A stretch of DNA of 8,137 nt from an uncultured beta proteobacterium. GTDB taxonomy: Bacteria; Pseudomonadota; Gammaproteobacteria; Burkholderiales; Burkholderiaceae. The notes under the pieces are model-generated. The model searched no databases, was not told where the DNA came from, and saw only the letters and a program-made list of their open reading frames with translations. The stretch spans positions 1-8,137 of the forward strand of contig CAJAFJ010000599.1 in assembly GCA_903938955.1 (NCBI GenBank). Direction: 5' to 3'. This document shows positions 6,662 through 8,137 of the stretch, in pieces; within the stretch, counting starts at the first letter, position 1; every line of letters starts with the position of its first letter. A program made the translations under genes and the position numbers.

Positions 6662-7780
6662 ATGAAAATACCCCACAGTTTAACGAGCGCACTTTCCGCC
6701 CACATTGCGCAAACCATTGCTGACAGCAAGGGCTGGATCGGTTTTGACACCTTTATGGCGCAGGCCTTGTACACGCCGGGCCTGGGCTATTACGCCCATG
6801 ACAGCGCCAAATTTGGCGCCATGCCACAAGCCGGTAGCGACTTTGTCACGGCGCCGGAAATGTCACCGCTGTTTGGCCAGACCTTTGCCGCCCAAGTGGC
6901 GCAGGCCTTGCAGGTGACGCAGACGCACGAGGTGTGGGAGTTTGGCGCGGGCTCCGGCGCGCTGGCGCTGCAATTGCTGGACACCCTGGCCGCGCTGGGT
7001 GTGCCCTTGACGCGTTACAGCATTGTTGATTTGTCGGGCAGCCTGCGCGCACGCCAGCAGGCCAAACTTGAAAAATACGCGCATGTTATGCGCTGGGTCA
7101 GCGAATTGCCGGACACGATGCAAGGCGTGGTGGTGGGCAACGAGGTGCTGGACGCCATGCCAGTGAAGCTGCTGTCGCGCGTGAACGGCGCGTGGTTTGA
7201 ACGCGGCGTGACCTGTGACGCGCCCCAAGCTGAAGGCGAACTGGAATTTTTCTGGCAAGACCGCCCGACCGACCTGCGCCCGCCGGTGGCGATTGACGGC
7301 GAACACGATTACCTGACCGAAATCCACCAACAAGGCGAATCCTTTATCCGCACATTGGCCGACAAGTTGACTCAGGGCGCGGCTTTTTTCATCGACTACG
7401 GGTTCCCGGAAAACGAGTACTTTCACCCGCAACGCCACATGGGCACGGTGATGTGCCACTTTTTGCACAAGTCGGACCCCGATCCGCTGACGAATGTGGG
7501 CCTGAAAGACATCACCGCCCACGTCAATTTCACCGGCATTGCGTTGGCGGCGCAAGACGCTGGGCTGGAAGTGTTGGGCTACAGCACGCAGGCGCGCTTT
7601 TTGTTCAACTGCGGACTGGGTCCGCTGATGGATGCGTCCGAGTTGCCGGTGCGAGCGATGGCGCAGCGGCTGGTGATGGAGCATGAAATGGGCGAGTTGT
7701 TCAAGGTCATCGGCCTGACCCAGGGCGAGGCGTGGGACGCCATGGGCTTTGTCCAAGGCGACCGCACGCACACGCTGTAA
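6662..7780 (+). CDS. SAM-dependent methyltransferase, MidA/NDUFAF7 family (COG1565)
   Basis: 372 residues, ending TAA at 7778-7780. The family signature is clear: FDTFMAQALYTPGLGYYA (28-45), GSDFVTAPEMSPLFGQ (58-73), the SAM-binding loop EFGAGSGALALQLL (93-106), YSIVDLSGSLRARQQ (119-133) and VVGNEVLDAMPVKLL (157-171). The C-terminal half has FIDYGFP (243-249), GTVMCHFLHK (261-270) and DITAHVNF (283-290). Eukaryotic NDUFAF7 methylates an arginine of the complex I subunit NDUFS2 during assembly; the substrate of bacterial members is not established as far as I know. Length is normal and no key motif is missing. The start directly precedes the conserved N-terminal helix; an upstream GGGG is too far away to be a good ribosome site. 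It probably shares a transcript with the small membrane protein that starts 21 bases downstream. Confidence 0.92.
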   Translation: MKIPHSLTSALSAHIAQTIADSKGWIGFDTFMAQALYTPGLGYYAHDSAKFGAMPQAGSDFVTAPEMSPLFGQTFAAQVAQALQVTQTHEVWEFGAGSGALALQLLDTLAALGVPLTRYSIVDLSGSLRARQQAKLEKYAHVMRWVSELPDTMQGVVVGNEVLDAMPVKLLSRVNGAWFERGVTCDAPQAEGELEFFWQDRPTDLRPPVAIDGEHDYLTEIHQQGESFIRTLADKLTQGAAFFIDYGFPENEYFHPQRHMGTVMCHFLHKSDPDPLTNVGLKDITAHVNFTGIALAAQDAGLEVLGYSTQARFLFNCGLGPLMDASELPVRAMAQRLVMEHEMGELFKVIGLTQGEAWDAMGFVQGDRTHTL

Positions 7781-7801
7781 GCCCGGCTGCACGGCTCACC
7801 C

Positions 7802-7996
7802 ATGTTTCGCTGGCTGTTTGTCATGTTGCTGGCGCTGGTGCTGCTCAATGGTTTCATGCCCTGGCTGCGCAAGCTGGGACTGGGCAAGTTGCCGGGCGAC
7901 TTCTCGTTCACGCTGCGGGGGCGGTTGTGGTCGATTCCGCTGGGGTCGAGCATCGTGCTCAGTCTGCTGGCCAGTTTGATCGCCAAGTGGATTTAA
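7802..7996 (+). CDS. Small DUF2905 family membrane protein
   Basis: 64 residues. Two hydrophobic helices (about 2-20 and 46-61) flank the conserved cytoplasmic-style loop LRKLGLGKLPGDFSFTLRG (22-40); LGKLPGD is the DUF2905 hallmark. The protein is predicted to be an inner-membrane hairpin. Function is unknown. It follows the methyltransferase gene by 21 bases on the same strand, with no strong ribosome site in the gap. The stop lies in a tandem 9-base repeat, so a second in-frame W-I-stop follows the first. Confidence 0.88.
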   Translation: MFRWLFVMLLALVLLNGFMPWLRKLGLGKLPGDFSFTLRGRLWSIPLGSSIVLSLLASLIAKWI

Positions 7997-8005
7997 TGGA
8001 TTTAA
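7988..8005 (+). repeat. Perfect tandem 9-base duplication TGGATTTAA x2 spanning a stop codon
   Basis: TGGATTTAA at 7988-7996 is followed at once by an identical copy at 7997-8005. The unit is three codons, W-I-stop, and forms the end of the DUF2905 gene. The second copy is in frame and acts as a back-up stop. Replication slippage is the simplest origin. Confidence 0.85.
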
Positions 8006-8137
8006 GCCTGCATTGATTGCTGCCCTGCATGCGGACGGGCAAGAGGGCGCGCGGGACTCAGGACGGCGCGGCACTCAGCTCCGTTCGTGTCCCCCGCCCT
8101 GCGGGCTCCTCCTTGACCTCACTGCGCTGAATGCCAC
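8006..8137. other. Right-edge intergenic stretch with inverted repeats; no confident gene
   Basis: 132 bases with no recognised start, gene or RNA. GCCC (8022-8025) and GGGC (8037-8040) could pair, but no T-run follows, so a terminator is not supported. On the minus strand one frame is open from the window edge to TGA at 8060-8058 (ending TELSAAPS). It could be the tail of a gene lying outside the window, but it has no recognisable domain. Confidence 0.5.
8070..8135. repeat. Possible dispersed repeat bounded by a 10-base imperfect inverted repeat
   Basis: GGCACTCAGC (8070-8079) and GCTGAATGCC (8126-8135) are inverted copies with one mismatch, and enclose an inner GCCC-TGC-GGGC hairpin (about 8096-8106). 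The nested symmetry with no coding signal resembles an intergenic repeat element (REP-like or MITE-like). Copy number cannot be judged from this window, so chance or a partial gene end remains possible. Confidence 0.3.

Noticed and set aside
6863..7792. 309-codon open frame on the minus strand
   Set aside because: It is opposite the MidA-family methyltransferase, which has all its motifs. The minus-strand product is His/Arg/Gln-rich with no domain.

Overview
The window is a compact, GC-rich chromosomal segment. Protein families, gene style and order look like a betaproteobacterium of the order Burkholderiales, most like the Comamonadaceae (Rhodoferax/Polaromonas type). This placement is from general resemblance, not from a search. 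There are no transposases, phage genes, CRISPR arrays, tRNAs or rRNAs.

Layout. (1) The left edge holds the 3' end of ruvB on the + strand (1-393). (2) It converges on a run of eight minus-strand genes that starts near 6641 and reads leftwards: a pteridine-reductase-like SDR (6641-5835), folB (5806-5435), ttcA (5432-4467), a DUF4136 lipoprotein (4429-3827), a histidine phosphatase (3798-3160), a membrane sensor histidine kinase (3142-1661), its FixJ-type response regulator (1664-1026) and, after a 109-base gap with several inverted repeats, an exported GlcG/HbpS-family protein (916-425). (3) Only 20 bases from the SDR start, a + strand pair diverges: a MidA/NDUFAF7-family methyltransferase (6662-7780) and a small two-helix DUF2905 membrane protein (7802-7996). 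(4) The right edge (8006-8137) has no confident gene and holds inverted-repeat sequence that may be a dispersed repeat.

How the genes may work together. The SDR has the Asp/Tyr/Lys catalytic spacing of pteridine reductases and is followed directly by the pterin enzyme FolB, so these two are probably a pterin/folate pair. TtcA thiolates tRNA cytidine 32. The kinase and regulator overlap by 4 bases and form a complete two-component system. The exported GlcG/HbpS-like protein just downstream could be its output or a periplasmic accessory, as in the HbpS-SenS-SenR heme-sensing system of Streptomyces; here this is only a hypothesis.

No stretch above 300 bases lacks a gene; the longest are 8006-8137 and 917-1025. 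Most of the window is ordinary core-genome content. The points most worth following are the SDR-FolB pair, the kinase/regulator/HbpS-like cluster with its ACGGTT motifs, and the right-edge repeat.
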